Source of the DNA: Gammaproteobacteria bacterium RIFOXYD12_FULL_61_37 | GTDB lineage: Bacteria > Pseudomonadota > Gammaproteobacteria > Chromatiales > Chromatiaceae | NCBI GenBank assembly: GCA_001801995.1 | Contig: MGZB01000001.1 | Location: 186,001-250,000, forward strand | DNA: 64,000 nt | Direction: 5' to 3' | Shown: positions 8,508 through 20,200 of the stretch, one piece after another | How the letters are laid out: each line of letters opens with the position of its first letter | Position numbering within the stretch: the first letter of the stretch is position 1 | Notes under the pieces: model-generated | The model's database searches: none | Told to the model about the DNA's origin: nothing | What the model saw: the letters and a program-made list of their open reading frames with translations, nothing else | Program-made: the position numbers and the translations under genes

Positions 8508-10350
8508 TCTTCCCCCAGAGCAAATAGGCGTCCATTATCTCCTTGGCAATCGGCGCGGCCACCGAGCCGCCGTGACCTGCGTTTTCCGCAATAACCCCGA
8601 CCGCGATACGGGGGTTGTCGGCGGGGGCGAAGGCGATGAAGAGGGCATGGTCGCGCATGTGTTTAGGGACGCGGTCCTCGTCGTAGCTTTGCCCCTGCTT
8701 GACAGTAAACACCTGGGCAGTACCCGTCTTGCCAGCGATGCTGTAGGCATCGTTCGCGATGCGGCGGGCCGTCCCGCCGGCGCCCTCAACCACCATGACC
8801 ATGGCATTCACGATCTGGTCGTGTCCCTTGCCTGGGGTCAGGTTGGATTTATAGGTCTCGTAAGGCACTGCCTTACGGGTTTTCTCGTCATCGCCTAGTT
8901 GGGTATGCGCGACCAGGCGTGGCGTTTTGCGCGTACCAGCGGTTGCCATGGTCGCGGCGGCGGTAGCCAACTGCATGGGAGTGACTAGAAAGTAGCCTTG
9001 GCCGGTACCGGAGATGACAGTCTCGCCAGGGTACCAAACTTGGCCAATGGCACTGCGTTTCCACTCTGGAGACGGCAGAACCCCGTCACGCTCGTCCTTG
9101 AGGTCGACCCCCGTCTTTTGCCCGAATCCGAAGGTGGACATGAGCTTGCCGAACCGCTCGATTCCGAGCTTGTGCGCCAGGTCGTAGAAAAAGACATCGC
9201 AGGACCGGGTGATGGCCTCGCCCATGTTGACCGAGCCATGCCCGGCCTTTTTCCAGCAGCGGTATTGGTGCGACTGTCCGGGCAGCAGGAAGTAGCCCCG
9301 GCAGTAGGTCCTGTTCGCGAACTGCGTCACGCCGCTGGCCAGACCCGACCAGGCGACGAAGGGTTTCACTGTGGAGCCGGGCGGGTATTGGCCCTTGAGG
9401 GCACGATCGTACAGGGGCTTGTCCGGGGACTTCAGCAGGGCCTGGTAGATGTTCTGTGCAATGCCGTCCACGAAGAGATTGGGGTCGAATCCGGGCTTGC
9501 TGACCATGGTGATGACGCCGCCAGTAGCGAGATCGATGGCGATGGCGGAGCCGTTGTATTCGCCGAATGCCGACATAGCAATCTCCTGGATATGGGTATC
9601 CAGGTTCAGGTAAAGATTGCGTCCCCCCTGGGGAGGGGTCTTGTCCAGTACGCGGATGGGCCGTCCAGCGGCGTTGACCTCGACCTGTTGGATGCCGACC
9701 TTTCCATGCAGCTCGGTTTCGTAGCTTTGCTCCAGGCCGGTCTTGCCGATGTGGCTGGAACCGCTGTATTCCGATTCACTCAGCTTCAGCAAATCCCGTT
9801 CGCTGATACGCGCTACATATCCCACCACATGGGAGGTCAATTCCTTCAAAGGATATTCGCGCACCGGAAAGGCATTGATATCGACGCCTTGAAAGAGATG
9901 GCTATTGACGGCGAAACGGCCCAGTTCCTCATCGCTCAGGTTGATGCGGATGGGAACGCTGTCAAAGCGACGGAACTGGCGCCTTAGACGATTGAATCGT
10001 TGCCGGTCCTTGTCGCTGATGGTCACGATTTTAGAGATGCTGGCGATCGTCTCCTCCAGGTTTTTCACCTGATAAGGGGTAATCTCCAGACTGAAAGTCA
10101 GGCGATTGTCGGCCAGCAAGACGCCATTGCGATCATAGATCAGCCCGCGCGTGGGAGGCAGGGGACGCAGCTTGACACGGTTTTCCCGCGAATCGGTTCG
10201 GTACTTTTCATGCTCCAGAACCTGGAGGCGAAACATATGGCCGATATTGGCGAAAATCAGCAAGGTCACGATCACCGCCGAGGCAACGACGCGGCTGGAA
10301 AATAGCCGGGTCTCCCGCTGATAGTCCTTGAAGGTCGTGGGTTGGCTCAT
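8494..10350 (-). CDS. mrdA: Penicillin-binding protein 2 (elongasome transpeptidase)
   Basis: A 618-aa class B PBP. It has a short cytoplasmic N-terminus, one transmembrane helix at about residues 22-40, a dimerisation domain from PPTRGLIYDRNGVLLADN, and the transpeptidase domain. The active site has Ser326 in GSTVKP, the SCD triad motif (ITRSCDVFFYDLA) and KTGTAQV near residue 545. PBP2 cross-links the strands made by RodA during lateral wall growth. It overlaps mreD upstream by 4 bp and rodA downstream by 14 bp. Confidence 0.96.
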   Translation of the reverse strand: MSQPTTFKDYQRETRLFSSRVVASAVIVTLLIFANIGHMFRLQVLEHEKYRTDSRENRVKLRPLPPTRGLIYDRNGVLLADNRLTFSLEITPYQVKNLEETIASISKIVTISDKDRQRFNRLRRQFRRFDSVPIRINLSDEELGRFAVNSHLFQGVDINAFPVREYPLKELTSHVVGYVARISERDLLKLSESEYSGSSHIGKTGLEQSYETELHGKVGIQQVEVNAAGRPIRVLDKTPPQGGRNLYLNLDTHIQEIAMSAFGEYNGSAIAIDLATGGVITMVSKPGFDPNLFVDGIAQNIYQALLKSPDKPLYDRALKGQYPPGSTVKPFVAWSGLASGVTQFANRTYCRGYFLLPGQSHQYRCWKKAGHGSVNMGEAITRSCDVFFYDLAHKLGIERFGKLMSTFGFGQKTGVDLKDERDGVLPSPEWKRSAIGQVWYPGETVISGTGQGYFLVTPMQLATAAATMATAGTRKTPRLVAHTQLGDDEKTRKAVPYETYKSNLTPGKGHDQIVNAMVMVVEGAGGTARRIANDAYSIAGKTGTAQVFTVKQGQSYDEDRVPKHMRDHALFIAFAPADNPRIAVGVIAENAGHGGSVAAPIAKEIMDAYLLWGKNDKW

Positions 10351-10841
10351 CGCGCAACGTTGAAGCGACGCCGGATGTCACGCAGTATGACGAACAGCCA
10401 GGGCCAGATCAGGGCGCCAACGACGGGCGGAACCCAGAAGAGGAAGGTGACCGGCATGTGACCAAGGCTACTGCGGGTCCAGAACGAGATCATGTATTGC
10501 AGCAGCAACAGCGAAAAGACGATCAGCGCCTGTTGCCACAAGGGAAAGACACGCACCCGGTTGAAGATGTGCAGGCAGATGTAGGCGATGACAGACATGG
10601 CCAGGGCGTTCTCCCCCAGCATGGCCCCCGTCAAGGAATCCAGGGTTAGACCAAGGAACCAGGCTGTCAGTACACCAACCCTCTCCGGCATCGCCAGACA
10701 CCAATAGATCAGCGCCAGGCTGGCCCAGGGCGGGCGAAACTCTGCGGCCCACGCGGGGATGGGCAGAATGGCGAGATAGAGGGCGATGAGGAGGGTCAGC
10801 AGAATAACGCCGCCACCCTTTTGTTTATTGGGCATGAGCAT
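10347..10841 (-). CDS. mreD: Rod shape-determining membrane protein MreD
   Basis: A 164-aa protein with about five hydrophobic segments and the MreD pattern (RPPWASLALIYWCLAMPERV near residue 37, WFLGLTLDSLTGAMLGENAL near residue 60). MreD links MreC to the RodA-PBP2 synthase in the inner membrane. The start codon shares a base with the mreC stop and the stop overlaps the mrdA start, a tight arrangement consistent with fixed stoichiometry. Confidence 0.93.
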   Translation of the reverse strand: MLMPNKQKGGGVILLTLLIALYLAILPIPAWAAEFRPPWASLALIYWCLAMPERVGVLTAWFLGLTLDSLTGAMLGENALAMSVIAYICLHIFNRVRVFPLWQQALIVFSLLLLQYMISFWTRSSLGHMPVTFLFWVPPVVGALIWPWLFVILRDIRRRFNVAR

Positions 10842-11707
10842 CAGTTACCTCCCTTTTCTGGAGCGGGGGCAGGGGCATCCGGTTTCCCAGTGGTGTCCGT
10901 CGGATTCCCGGTCGCAGACTGAGCCGCTGTCGATGCGGTCCAAACCAGCAACACCTCGCGTGTCCTGTCCAAAAATGCCTTGGGTGCCGCCGTGGCCTCC
11001 GTAAAGTGGGCGCCAGGATCGCGCTCGATCTTGTCGATGGCGGCCACGGGATATCCCGCCGGAAAACGGCCGCCCAGCCCGGAGGTGACCAGCAAGTCTC
11101 CCTGTTGGATATCGGCGTTGTTGGGCAGGAATGGTAGCCTCAGTGAACTGATATCCCCCGTTCCGACGGCGATGGTGCGCAAGCCGGTGCGATTGACCTG
11201 CACCGGAATCGTGTGGCTACTGTCGGTAACCAGCAAGACCGTGGCGTTCCATGGCGTTACATGAGTCACTTGGCCCATGATGCCATGGGCATCAAGCGCG
11301 GGCTGCCCAACATAGACGCCAGCCTGACTGCCCTTATTGATGACGATTTGGTGGCGAAAAGGGTCCAGGTCCACCTGCATCAATTCCGTGACGAGGATTT
11401 GATCGCTCAGCTTATAGGAGGAGCCCAGCAAGCTGCGAAGGCGCATGTTCTCCATTTCAAGGGAATCGTACTTTTGCAGCCGGACTTGCAGGAGGTTGTT
11501 TTCCTGTCGCATCTTGTCGAGCTCACGGAGCATGACATCCTGAGAGGCAAAGCTCTCGGAAAGATACCCCGTGATCCTCGATGGCAAGTCGGCAAGAAAT
11601 TGCAGGGGATAGGTGAGAGTGGAAATGCCGGTACGCACGATCTCCAGATAGTTCTCGCGACGCTCGATGTTCAGCAAAACCAGGGACAACACCGTCACGA
11701 TCACCAT
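10841..11707 (-). CDS. mreC: Cell shape-determining protein MreC
   Basis: MreC is a periplasmic scaffold that activates PBP2. The 288 aa from the first ATG comprise a short membrane anchor, a coiled coil at about residues 55-90 (LRELDKMRQENNLLQVRLQK) and the beta-domain pair (HQIVINKGSQAGVYVGQPAL, VTSGLGGRFPAGYPVAAI). A Pro/Ala-rich tail follows. The true N-terminus is doubtful. The frame stays open for 16 codons before this ATG and reads INQLFRAGPSTTTR, which matches the normal MreC leader, but it has no ATG, GTG or TTG. An ATT at 11747-11749 is the plausible start. The mreB-mreC gap is about 215 bp. Confidence 0.92.
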   Translation of the reverse strand: MVIVTVLSLVLLNIERRENYLEIVRTGISTLTYPLQFLADLPSRITGYLSESFASQDVMLRELDKMRQENNLLQVRLQKYDSLEMENMRLRSLLGSSYKLSDQILVTELMQVDLDPFRHQIVINKGSQAGVYVGQPALDAHGIMGQVTHVTPWNATVLLVTDSSHTIPVQVNRTGLRTIAVGTGDISSLRLPFLPNNADIQQGDLLVTSGLGGRFPAGYPVAAIDKIERDPGAHFTEATAAPKAFLDRTREVLLVWTASTAAQSATGNPTDTTGKPDAPAPAPEKGGN

Positions 11708-11922
11708 GCGGGTAGTCGTTGATGGACCTGCTCTAAATAGCTGATTAATGACTTTCTACCCTTGCCGTGAAGATGCGAGCAGCGGCCCTTGCACCCTCGC
11801 CCTCCGGATGAGGGGCTGTGCAGGGAAACGATCAGGGCCGGGGCGTCCCTCCTAATCCGTGGAACCGGACCGGCCCATGATCATTGGGGCTGCAAAAGGT
11901 TTCGAATGCTGGCCCGCCAGCG

Positions 11923-13080
<1,158 letters not shown>

Positions 13081-13166
13081 TCAGTCGATCCATTGTTCAT
13101 ATAGCAAGAGAAGTTGGGTCTGTGATAGGTTTCGCGTCTTTAAAGACAGAAGATGCGGGGGAAGGC

Positions 13167-13454
13167 ATGTCGCTCGAACGTCAAGAGGTTGAGAAAATCG
13201 CCCACCTGGCGAGACTGGCCGTCCCTGAAGAGGATAGGGAAACCCTGGCCAGGGAGCTCTCCGGCATTCTCGATTTCGTCGAGCAGATGAGCGCCGTGGA
13301 CACCGGAGGCGTGGAGCCAATGGCCCATCCCCTGCGCATGGCGCAACGCCTGCGCCCCGACCGAGTAACCGAAGAAAGTCGGCGGGAACTGTTCCAATCC
13401 ATTGCACCGGAGACCGAGGCTGGACTCTACCTGGTTCCCAAGGTCATTGAATAA
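13167..13454 (+). CDS. gatC: Asp-tRNA(Asn)/Glu-tRNA(Gln) amidotransferase subunit C
   Basis: A 95-aa GatC, the small linker that stabilises the GatA-GatB complex. It starts [20 protein letters not shown], and the typical [17 protein letters not shown] lies near residue 52. The start is ATG 13167, preceded by GGGGAAGG. The open frame extends upstream but without family likeness. It is the first gene of gatCAB, transcribed away from mreB. The trio implies that Gln-tRNA or Asn-tRNA is made by transamidation. Confidence 0.95.
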   Translation: MSLERQEVEKIAHLARLAVPEEDRETLARELSGILDFVEQMSAVDTGGVEPMAHPLRMAQRLRPDRVTEESRRELFQSIAPETEAGLYLVPKVIE

Positions 13455-13494
13455 TCCCGCCGCAACGGCCCGAACCACTACCCCAAGTATCAAG

Positions 13495-14949
13495 ATGCAC
13501 AATCAGTCGATAACACAACTGATCGCTGGCCTGCGAAATGGCGACTACTCCAGCGTCGAGTTGACCCGCTATTTCCTCGACCGGATCGAACGGCTCGATC
13601 CAGGCCTGAACAGCTACATCACGGTCGATGCTGAGGGCGCCCTGGCCCAAGCCGGGATTGCAGACCAGATGTTGCGACAGGGCAACGGCTCGCCCCTGTC
13701 CGGGGTTCCCATCGCCCACAAGGACATCTTTTGCACCCAAGGCGTCCGCACCAGTTGCGGTTCGCGCATGCTGGACAATTTCATCGCCCCCTACGATGCG
13801 ACGGTGGTGAGCCGGTTCAAGGAAGCCGGAGCCGTCATGCTGGGCAAGACCAACATGGACGAGTTCGCCATGGGGTCATCGAATGAAACCAGCTTTTATG
13901 GCCCCGTGCATAACCCATGGGACCGGGCAAGGGTTCCCGGCGGCTCCTCTGGCGGCTCGGCCGCCGCCGTGGCGGCGCGCCTCTGCGCTGGCGCCACGGG
14001 CACCGACACCGGCGGCTCTATCCGCCAGCCGGCGGCCCTCTGCGGCATTACCGGACTGAAGCCCACCTATGGCCGGGTGTCGCGCTACGGCATGATCGCC
14101 TTCGCCTCCAGCCTGGATCAGGCAGGCCCCATGGCCCGTAGCGCCGAAGAGGTGGCCCTGATGCTACAAGTCATGGCAGGCGCCGACCCCAGGGATTCCA
14201 CCTGCGCAGAAGAATCACCACCGGACTATGCCGCCAGCCTCGGCCAGGATATCGCCGGACTGCGTATCGGCCTGCCCAAAGAATTCTTCGGCGAGGGGCT
14301 GGACAGCGGCGTCGCGGCCTCCCTGGAGGCAGCCATGGCGCAATTCCGCGCCCTGGGCGCCGAGGTAGTGGAGATCAGTCTGCCCAACAACCATCTGTCG
14401 GTACCGGCCTATTATGTGGTGGCCCCAGCCGAGTGCTCCTCCAACCTGGCCCGCTTCGACGGCGTCCGCTTCGGCCATCGCTGCCATGCCCCGCAGAACC
14501 TGGAGGATCTCTACAAACGCTCGCGGGCGGAGGGGTTCGGCAAAGAGGTAAAACGCCGCATCCTGATCGGCACCTACGCCCTCTCTGCCGGCTACTACGA
14601 CGCCTATTATCTCAAGGCACAACGCATCCGGCAGTTGATCGCCGCCGATTTCCGCCGAGCCTTCGAGCAGGTGGATATCATTGCCTCTCCCGCGACACCG
14701 GGGACGGCCTTCGCCATCGGCGAGAAGATCGACGACCCGGTCACCATGTACCTGTCGGATATCTACACCATCGCTGTTAACTTGGCAGGACTTCCCGGCA
14801 TGTCGATCCCGGTTGGGCTGGCAAACAGCCTCCCCGTCGGCCTGCAACTGATTGGAAACTATTTTGACGAGGGCCGCCTCCTCAGCGCGGCGCACCGCTT
14901 CCAGCAGGCGACCGATTGGCACCTGGCCGCTCCGGCCGATATTGATTAG
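13495..14949 (+). CDS. gatA: Asp-tRNA(Asn)/Glu-tRNA(Gln) amidotransferase subunit A
   Basis: A 484-aa amidase-signature enzyme that releases ammonia from glutamine for GatB. The Ser-cisSer-Lys triad is visible: Lys76 in [11 protein letters not shown], Ser151 in [11 protein letters not shown] and Ser175 in [13 protein letters not shown]. The start is ATG 13495 ([20 protein letters not shown]). Upstream in-frame codons from 13402 run into gatC and are not homologous. It lies 40 bp after gatC and 8 bp before gatB. Confidence 0.97.
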   Translation: MHNQSITQLIAGLRNGDYSSVELTRYFLDRIERLDPGLNSYITVDAEGALAQAGIADQMLRQGNGSPLSGVPIAHKDIFCTQGVRTSCGSRMLDNFIAPYDATVVSRFKEAGAVMLGKTNMDEFAMGSSNETSFYGPVHNPWDRARVPGGSSGGSAAAVAARLCAGATGTDTGGSIRQPAALCGITGLKPTYGRVSRYGMIAFASSLDQAGPMARSAEEVALMLQVMAGADPRDSTCAEESPPDYAASLGQDIAGLRIGLPKEFFGEGLDSGVAASLEAAMAQFRALGAEVVEISLPNNHLSVPAYYVVAPAECSSNLARFDGVRFGHRCHAPQNLEDLYKRSRAEGFGKEVKRRILIGTYALSAGYYDAYYLKAQRIRQLIAADFRRAFEQVDIIASPATPGTAFAIGEKIDDPVTMYLSDIYTIAVNLAGLPGMSIPVGLANSLPVGLQLIGNYFDEGRLLSAAHRFQQATDWHLAAPADID

Positions 14950-14957
14950 GTGGAAAG

Positions 14958-16403
14958 ATGCAGTGGGAAACCGTAATCGGGCTGGAGATCCACGCCCAAC
15001 TGGCGACTAAATCGAAGATCTTTTCCGGGGCCTCCACCGCCTTCGGAGCGGAGCCTAACACCCAGGCTTGCGCTGTGGATCTGGGTTTGCCAGGGGTGTT
15101 GCCGGTGCTTAATGGCGAGGCCGTGACCATGGCCGTCAAATTCGGTGCAGCCATCGAGGCCGAGATCGGGCTGCGTTCGGTCTTTGCCCGCAAGAACTAT
15201 TTTTATCCCGACCTCCCTAAGGGCTATCAGATCAGCCAATATGAGTCTCCGATCGTCGGCATGGGCCAGGTGGAGATCCTGTTGGAGGACGGTTCCAGCA
15301 AGAGGATCGGCGTAACTCGCGCCCATCTGGAGGAAGACGCGGGCAAATCGCTGCACGAGGATTTCCACGGCCAAACCGGGATCGACCTCAACCGCGCCGG
15401 GACCCCGTTGCTGGAGATCGTCTCCGAACCCGACATGCGTTCAGCCAAGGAAGCTGTGGCATACGCCCGGCGCATCCATCAGATCGTGCGTTATCTGGGC
15501 ATTTGTGACGGCAATATGCAGGAAGGTTCCTTCCGCTGTGATGCCAACGTCTCGGTAAGGCCCATGGGACAGGAGGAGCTCGGTACCCGAGCCGAACTGA
15601 AAAATCTTAACTCCTTCCGTTTCCTCGAACGCGCCATCAATCACGAAGTGGAACGGCAGATCGACCTCATTGAATCGGGCGGAAAGGTGGTGCAGGAAAC
15701 CCGCCTTTACGACGCCAATAAGGACGAGACTCGCTCCATGCGCAGCAAGGAGGAGGCCAATGACTACCGTTACTTCCCGGATCCCGATCTGCTGCCCGTT
15801 GAGCTGGACGAGGCCTTCATCGCAGCCATCATCGCCGACCTGCCGGAGATGCCGGACACCAAACGCCACCGCTTCATTGTGAGTTACGGCCTATCCGCCC
15901 CCGACGCCGAGGCCCTGACAGCCGGTCGCGCCCTGGCGGATTATTACGAGGCAGTAGTTGCGTCTTCGGGCGATGCCAAGCTCGCCGCCAACTGGGTCAT
16001 GGTGGAATTGGGCGGCGCCCTCAACCGGGTGGGAATGGATATCCTCGACAGCCCCGTCAAGGCCGAGTCCCTCGGTAACCTAGTAGCCCGCATCAAGGAC
16101 GACAGCATCTCCGGCAAAATCGCCAAGCAGGTCTTTGAGGCCATGTGGGCCGGCGAAGGGGATGCGGACACCATCATCGAGTCGCGTGGGCTGAAGCAGA
16201 TTACCGACAGCGGTGCCATCGAAGCTGTCGTAGACGAAGTTCTGACCGCCAATCCGCAACAAGTGGAAAACTACCGCACTGCTGACGCCACCAAGCAACC
16301 CAAAATGCTCGGCTTTTTCGTCGGCCAAGTGATGAAGAAAAGCCAGGGTAAGGCCAATCCTCAGCAGGTCAATGACCTGCTGCTGAGCAAACTCTCCTTG
16401 TAA
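14958..16403 (+). CDS. gatB: Asp-tRNA(Asn)/Glu-tRNA(Gln) amidotransferase subunit B
   Basis: A 481-aa kinase-like subunit that activates the misacylated aminoacyl-tRNA with ATP and transfers ammonia from GatA. It starts [20 protein letters not shown], with the family motifs [14 protein letters not shown] near residue 75, EDAGKSLHE near residue 128 and [16 protein letters not shown] near residue 180. The C-terminal YqeY-like tRNA-binding region ends [13 protein letters not shown]. It is full length and the last gene of gatCAB. No clear hairpin terminator was seen before the convergent remnant at 16444. Confidence 0.97.
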   Translation: MQWETVIGLEIHAQLATKSKIFSGASTAFGAEPNTQACAVDLGLPGVLPVLNGEAVTMAVKFGAAIEAEIGLRSVFARKNYFYPDLPKGYQISQYESPIVGMGQVEILLEDGSSKRIGVTRAHLEEDAGKSLHEDFHGQTGIDLNRAGTPLLEIVSEPDMRSAKEAVAYARRIHQIVRYLGICDGNMQEGSFRCDANVSVRPMGQEELGTRAELKNLNSFRFLERAINHEVERQIDLIESGGKVVQETRLYDANKDETRSMRSKEEANDYRYFPDPDLLPVELDEAFIAAIIADLPEMPDTKRHRFIVSYGLSAPDAEALTAGRALADYYEAVVASSGDAKLAANWVMVELGGALNRVGMDILDSPVKAESLGNLVARIKDDSISGKIAKQVFEAMWAGEGDADTIIESRGLKQITDSGAIEAVVDEVLTANPQQVENYRTADATKQPKMLGFFVGQVMKKSQGKANPQQVNDLLLSKLSL

Positions 16404-16443
16404 AAGTAAAGATCGCCCTTCAGAGCGACTCGCTAGCCTCAAG

Positions 16444-16656
16444 TCATAGGAAGGGCACATCCAGCCCCACTTCGCGTCGGACCCGCCGGCAGATCTTCTG
16501 CACAGGCATCTCCAGCCCGACCGACTCCAGCTTGAAGGTGTCTTCCGCAGAGTAGGACTCCAACTGCCAGTGGGTGCGACGGCGGAAAACGCGCAGGCAG
16601 GGGGTATCCTGTGACACCACGACATACTCCAACAACGAAGGGATCTGGGTGTAGCT
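16444..16656 (-). pseudogene. C-terminal fragment of a Uma2-family (DUF820) endonuclease
   Basis: About 70 codons read SYTQIPSLLEYVVVSQDTPC, then LRVFRRRTHWQLESYSAEDT and VGLEMPVQKICRRV before a TGA. This is the C-terminal third of Uma2 proteins, a PD-(D/E)XK-fold family common in transposon- and cyanobacteria-associated genes. The N-terminal two thirds, with the Glu/Asp catalytic positions, are absent. The upstream sequence switches directly to a group II intron reverse transcriptase remnant, in another frame, at about 16656. Confidence 0.75.
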
Positions 16657-17020
16657 TGTAGGCCTTCAGCTTGGCGGTGAACCGTTTGCCGATGGTTTTC
16701 CTCTTCAGGCGAAAGAGCCTGCCGTCGCGGCTACGGCTGGCGTAGTGGGTGAAGCCCAGGAAGTCGATGGTTTCGAGTTTCTTTCCTGCTGTCTTGGCTT
16801 CCCGCTACGCCCCTGCCCCGCAGGCGATGACTCGCGTCATTTCCGGGGCAACTTCCAACCCGAACTGGCCTAGCCGTACCTCATGTCTGGGCATGATGCC
16901 TGTTTCCTCTCAACGCCGTTACTCTTGTGGCCGCCTTCCCTCCAGCGGCATTACCGGCCTTCTTTGGCACTACACGGCCATCCGACTCCTGATGACGCCT
17001 CCACCCACCTTGCTTTGTTT
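16657..17020 (-). pseudogene. Decayed group II intron reverse transcriptase/maturase
   Basis: The C-terminal piece reads HEVRLGQFGLEVAPEMTRVI, then an in-frame TAG, then KKLETIDFLGFTHYASRSRD and RLFRLKRKTIGKRFTAKLKA. This matches the segment between the RT thumb and maturase domain in group II intron proteins (FGLELHPEKTR...TFDFLGFTHY). Immediately upstream is a short stretch, ESDGRVVPKKAGNAAGGKAA, that resembles the usual N-terminal region. The catalytic YADD core is missing, so the middle of the gene was deleted. The orientation is opposite to gatB. About 240 bp without recognisable features follow before the GGDEF/EAL gene. Confidence 0.75.
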
Positions 17021-17259
17021 TAGTTGTATTATGCTTCTTGAGAGCACCTGTCAGCAGAACCTGGACAAGGGTCCTTATCGATCGGTGCAGTTCGCGAGCA
17101 GGCTCCCAAAATGCATCGCAAATCGCGAGGGAGAATTGGAGCGGGGCGCTGAAAGCGCCCAAATCAAAGATATTCGGACAGGTTTCCCCGCATGGTCTAT
17201 TAATTGCTCATTTGACATGGTCCGGTCATGAACCCGGAAGGAAAGATTAAGGAGCGCCA

Positions 17260-20200
17260 GTGTCCATGTTCGACGAACTAACTGATCCCTCCTGCCGGCT
17301 CCGGCAGGGTTTGGAGCTCCTGGTCCTCGCTGAGGATGACGCCGATTTTCTGGTGATCGAGCACCGGTTGCGCCAGGAGTGTGCCGGGGGCTGCCTGTCC
17401 AGGGCCATCGACCTGGAGTCACTGGAGGCATTGCTTTCCCAGGGGAACTGGGACGCGGTGCTTGCCGGGTCCGACCAGCAGGGGTCGCTGTTGCGGCAGG
17501 CGCTTGCCTTGGCCCGGCGGCAGGACCCCGATCTGCCGGTGATTCTGATCACCGGGGCCATCGGAGAGGCAGCGGTGGTCCAACTGCTCCGGGAAGGGGT
17601 TTGGGATGTGGTGCGCAAGGAGAATTTGGTTCAACTGGGCCCGGTCATCGAGTGTGCTTTGCGGATGGCAGATGCCCGCCGGGTAGGCCACGAGGCCGAG
17701 GCCCGCTATCTCGGCCTGATGGACGGCATCGGTGATGCCTTTTTCATCCACGACAGCCAGGGGCGATTTCTGGCGGTGAACCGGCAGGCCTGCGACAGCC
17801 TCGGCTACGACAAGACCGAACTGCTCGACAGGGGAGTGATGGACGTGGAGACCGGCGTCGATGCCGCTACCGCCAAGGGGCTCTGGACATTGATGAAGGA
17901 AGGCGAAGTCAAGACGCTGGAGGGGCGCCACCGCCACAAGGATGGGTCCGAGTTTCCGGTGGAGATCCGTGTGCGGTTGCTCGAAGGGACAGGGCCGCGC
18001 CGGTTCATCGCCCTGGCGCGTGACATGACCGAGCGCCGCGTCATCGAAAACGCCCTGCGGCGGGACCGGGAGCAGCAACTGGTGCTGCGGGAGCTGCTGG
18101 AAGAGGCCCTCGCGGGCGGCGGCATGGAGGAGACCCTGCGGCGCTGCCTCAAACGGCTGCTGGAGGTCTCCTGGCTCAGTATTCTGCCCAAGGGCGGGAT
18201 CTTTCTGATGGAGCCCTCGGGCGCTGGTCTGCGGCTGGCCGTCGCCGTCAATTTTTCGCCCGAGATTTCCGCCGCCTGCGCCCAGGTGCCCCTGGGGCAG
18301 TGCCATTGCGGTCGCGCCGCCCAGCAGCGCCAGATGCAGTACGTCTCCTGCGTGGATGATCTGCATGACATCCGCTATCCGGGCATGACCGATCATGGCC
18401 ACTATGCCTTCCCCCTGATATCAGAGGAGGACGTGCTGGGGGTGATGGTGCTTTATCTGCCCATCGGCTTTCAGCCCAAGTCCGAGAAGGAGCAGTTCCT
18501 GGCCTCGGTGGCCGATATCCTGGCGGGCTTCATCTGCCGCAAGCGCCAGGAAGAGCAACTGGTCCGGCACCGGGACCACCTTGAAGTACTGGTGTCTGAA
18601 CGTACCATTGAGCTGGACAAGAGCATGGTCATGCTCGACCGCTCCCAGGCCATCGCCCATGTGGGGAGCTGGGAGCTGGACCTGACCACCAACCACCTGA
18701 TTTGGTCGGACGAGGTCTACCGCATCTTCGGCATCGAGCCCCAGGTATTCGGCGCCAGCTATGAGGCCTTTCTCGACAGCGTCCACCCCGGCGACCGCGC
18801 TGCCGTGAACAATGCCTACACGGCCTCCGTACAGCAGAACAAGGAATGCTACGGGATCGAGCACAGGATTGTCCGGCGCGATAACGGCGAGGTCCGCCTG
18901 ATGCTGGAGAAATGCGAGCATCAACGCGATGCGTCCGGCAATATCGTCCGTTCCCTGGGCATGGTGCAGGACATCACCGAGCGGCGGCGGGCCGAGGAGC
19001 AATTGCGTATCGCTGCCGTGGCCTTTGATTCCCACGACGGCATGCTGGTCACTGACGCCAACAAGGTCATCCTCCAGGTCAATCAGGCCTTTACCCGGAT
19101 TACCGGCTATAGCGCGGAAGAGGCCATCGGCCAGACCCCGGCCCTGCTGCGGTCGGGCCGCCACGACAGCGCCTTTTACCGCACCCTGTGGGAATCCCTC
19201 CACCACGAGGGCCGCTGGGAGGGCGAGATCTGGAACCGGCGCAAGGACGGCGGCATCATCCCGGAATGGCTGTCGATCACCGCCATCCGCGACCCCTCCG
19301 GCGCCGTGACCCACTACCTGGGGGTCTTCTCCAATATCAACGAACCCCGTGAGGCCCAGCGCAAGATCATCGAGCTGGCCTATTACGACCCCCTCACCAA
19401 TCTTCCCAACCGACGTCTGCTGCTGGACCGCTTGAATCACGCCATCCTGAGCGGGGTCCGTACCGGCCGCATCGGCGCCCTGCTGTTGCTGGATCTGGAC
19501 AACTTCAAGATCCTCAACGACAGCCGTGGTCATGACGTGGGCGACCAGTTGCTGCGCGAAGTGGCCGGACGGCTTCAGGGCGCCCTGCGCGAATCGGACA
19601 CGGCGGCGCGCTTCGGCGGGGACGAATTCGTGATATTGCTGGAGGGCCTTGCGGAGGATGAACTGACCGCCGCTTCCCTGGCCGAGTCCATTGCCGAGAA
19701 GCTACGTGACACCCTTTCCGGCTCCTACGGGCTCAGGGCAGGTATCTATCACAGCAGCGCCAGCATCGGCATCACCCTGATCCAGGGCAACAAAGACGAG
19801 ATGGAGGCGCTACTCAAGCAGGCCGATCTCGCCCTGTACGAGGCCAAGTCGGCTGGCCGGGACTGTATTCGCTTCTTTGACTCAGCGATGCAGGCAGCGG
19901 TCAACGCCCACGTCCTGGTGGAGGAGGGACTGCGCCGAGCCATAGCCGGTGGAGAACTGTTCCTGGTCTACCAGCCCCAGATCGGCGAGGGTGGCCGTGT
20001 GACGGGCGCAGAGGCACTTTTGCGCTGGCAGCCGCCAACTGGGCCGCTGGTGTCCCCTGCCAGGTTCATCCCGGTCGCCGAAGAAAGCGGCCTCATACTC
20101 CCCATCGGCCAATGGGTCCTGACCACGGCCTGCCGCCAGTTGGCCGCCTGGTCCCGCAATCCGGCCACCCGCGATCTCAGGCTGGCGGTGAACGTCAGCG

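Noticed and set aside
8290-10305. Plus-strand frames of 202 and 329 codons opposite rodA and mrdA
   Set aside because: They are shadows of conserved shape genes with catalytic motifs on the minus strand.
17419-19533. Minus-strand frames of 327 and 370 codons opposite the GGDEF/EAL gene
   Set aside because: The plus strand has intact, motif-rich domains throughout; the opposite frames resemble no family.
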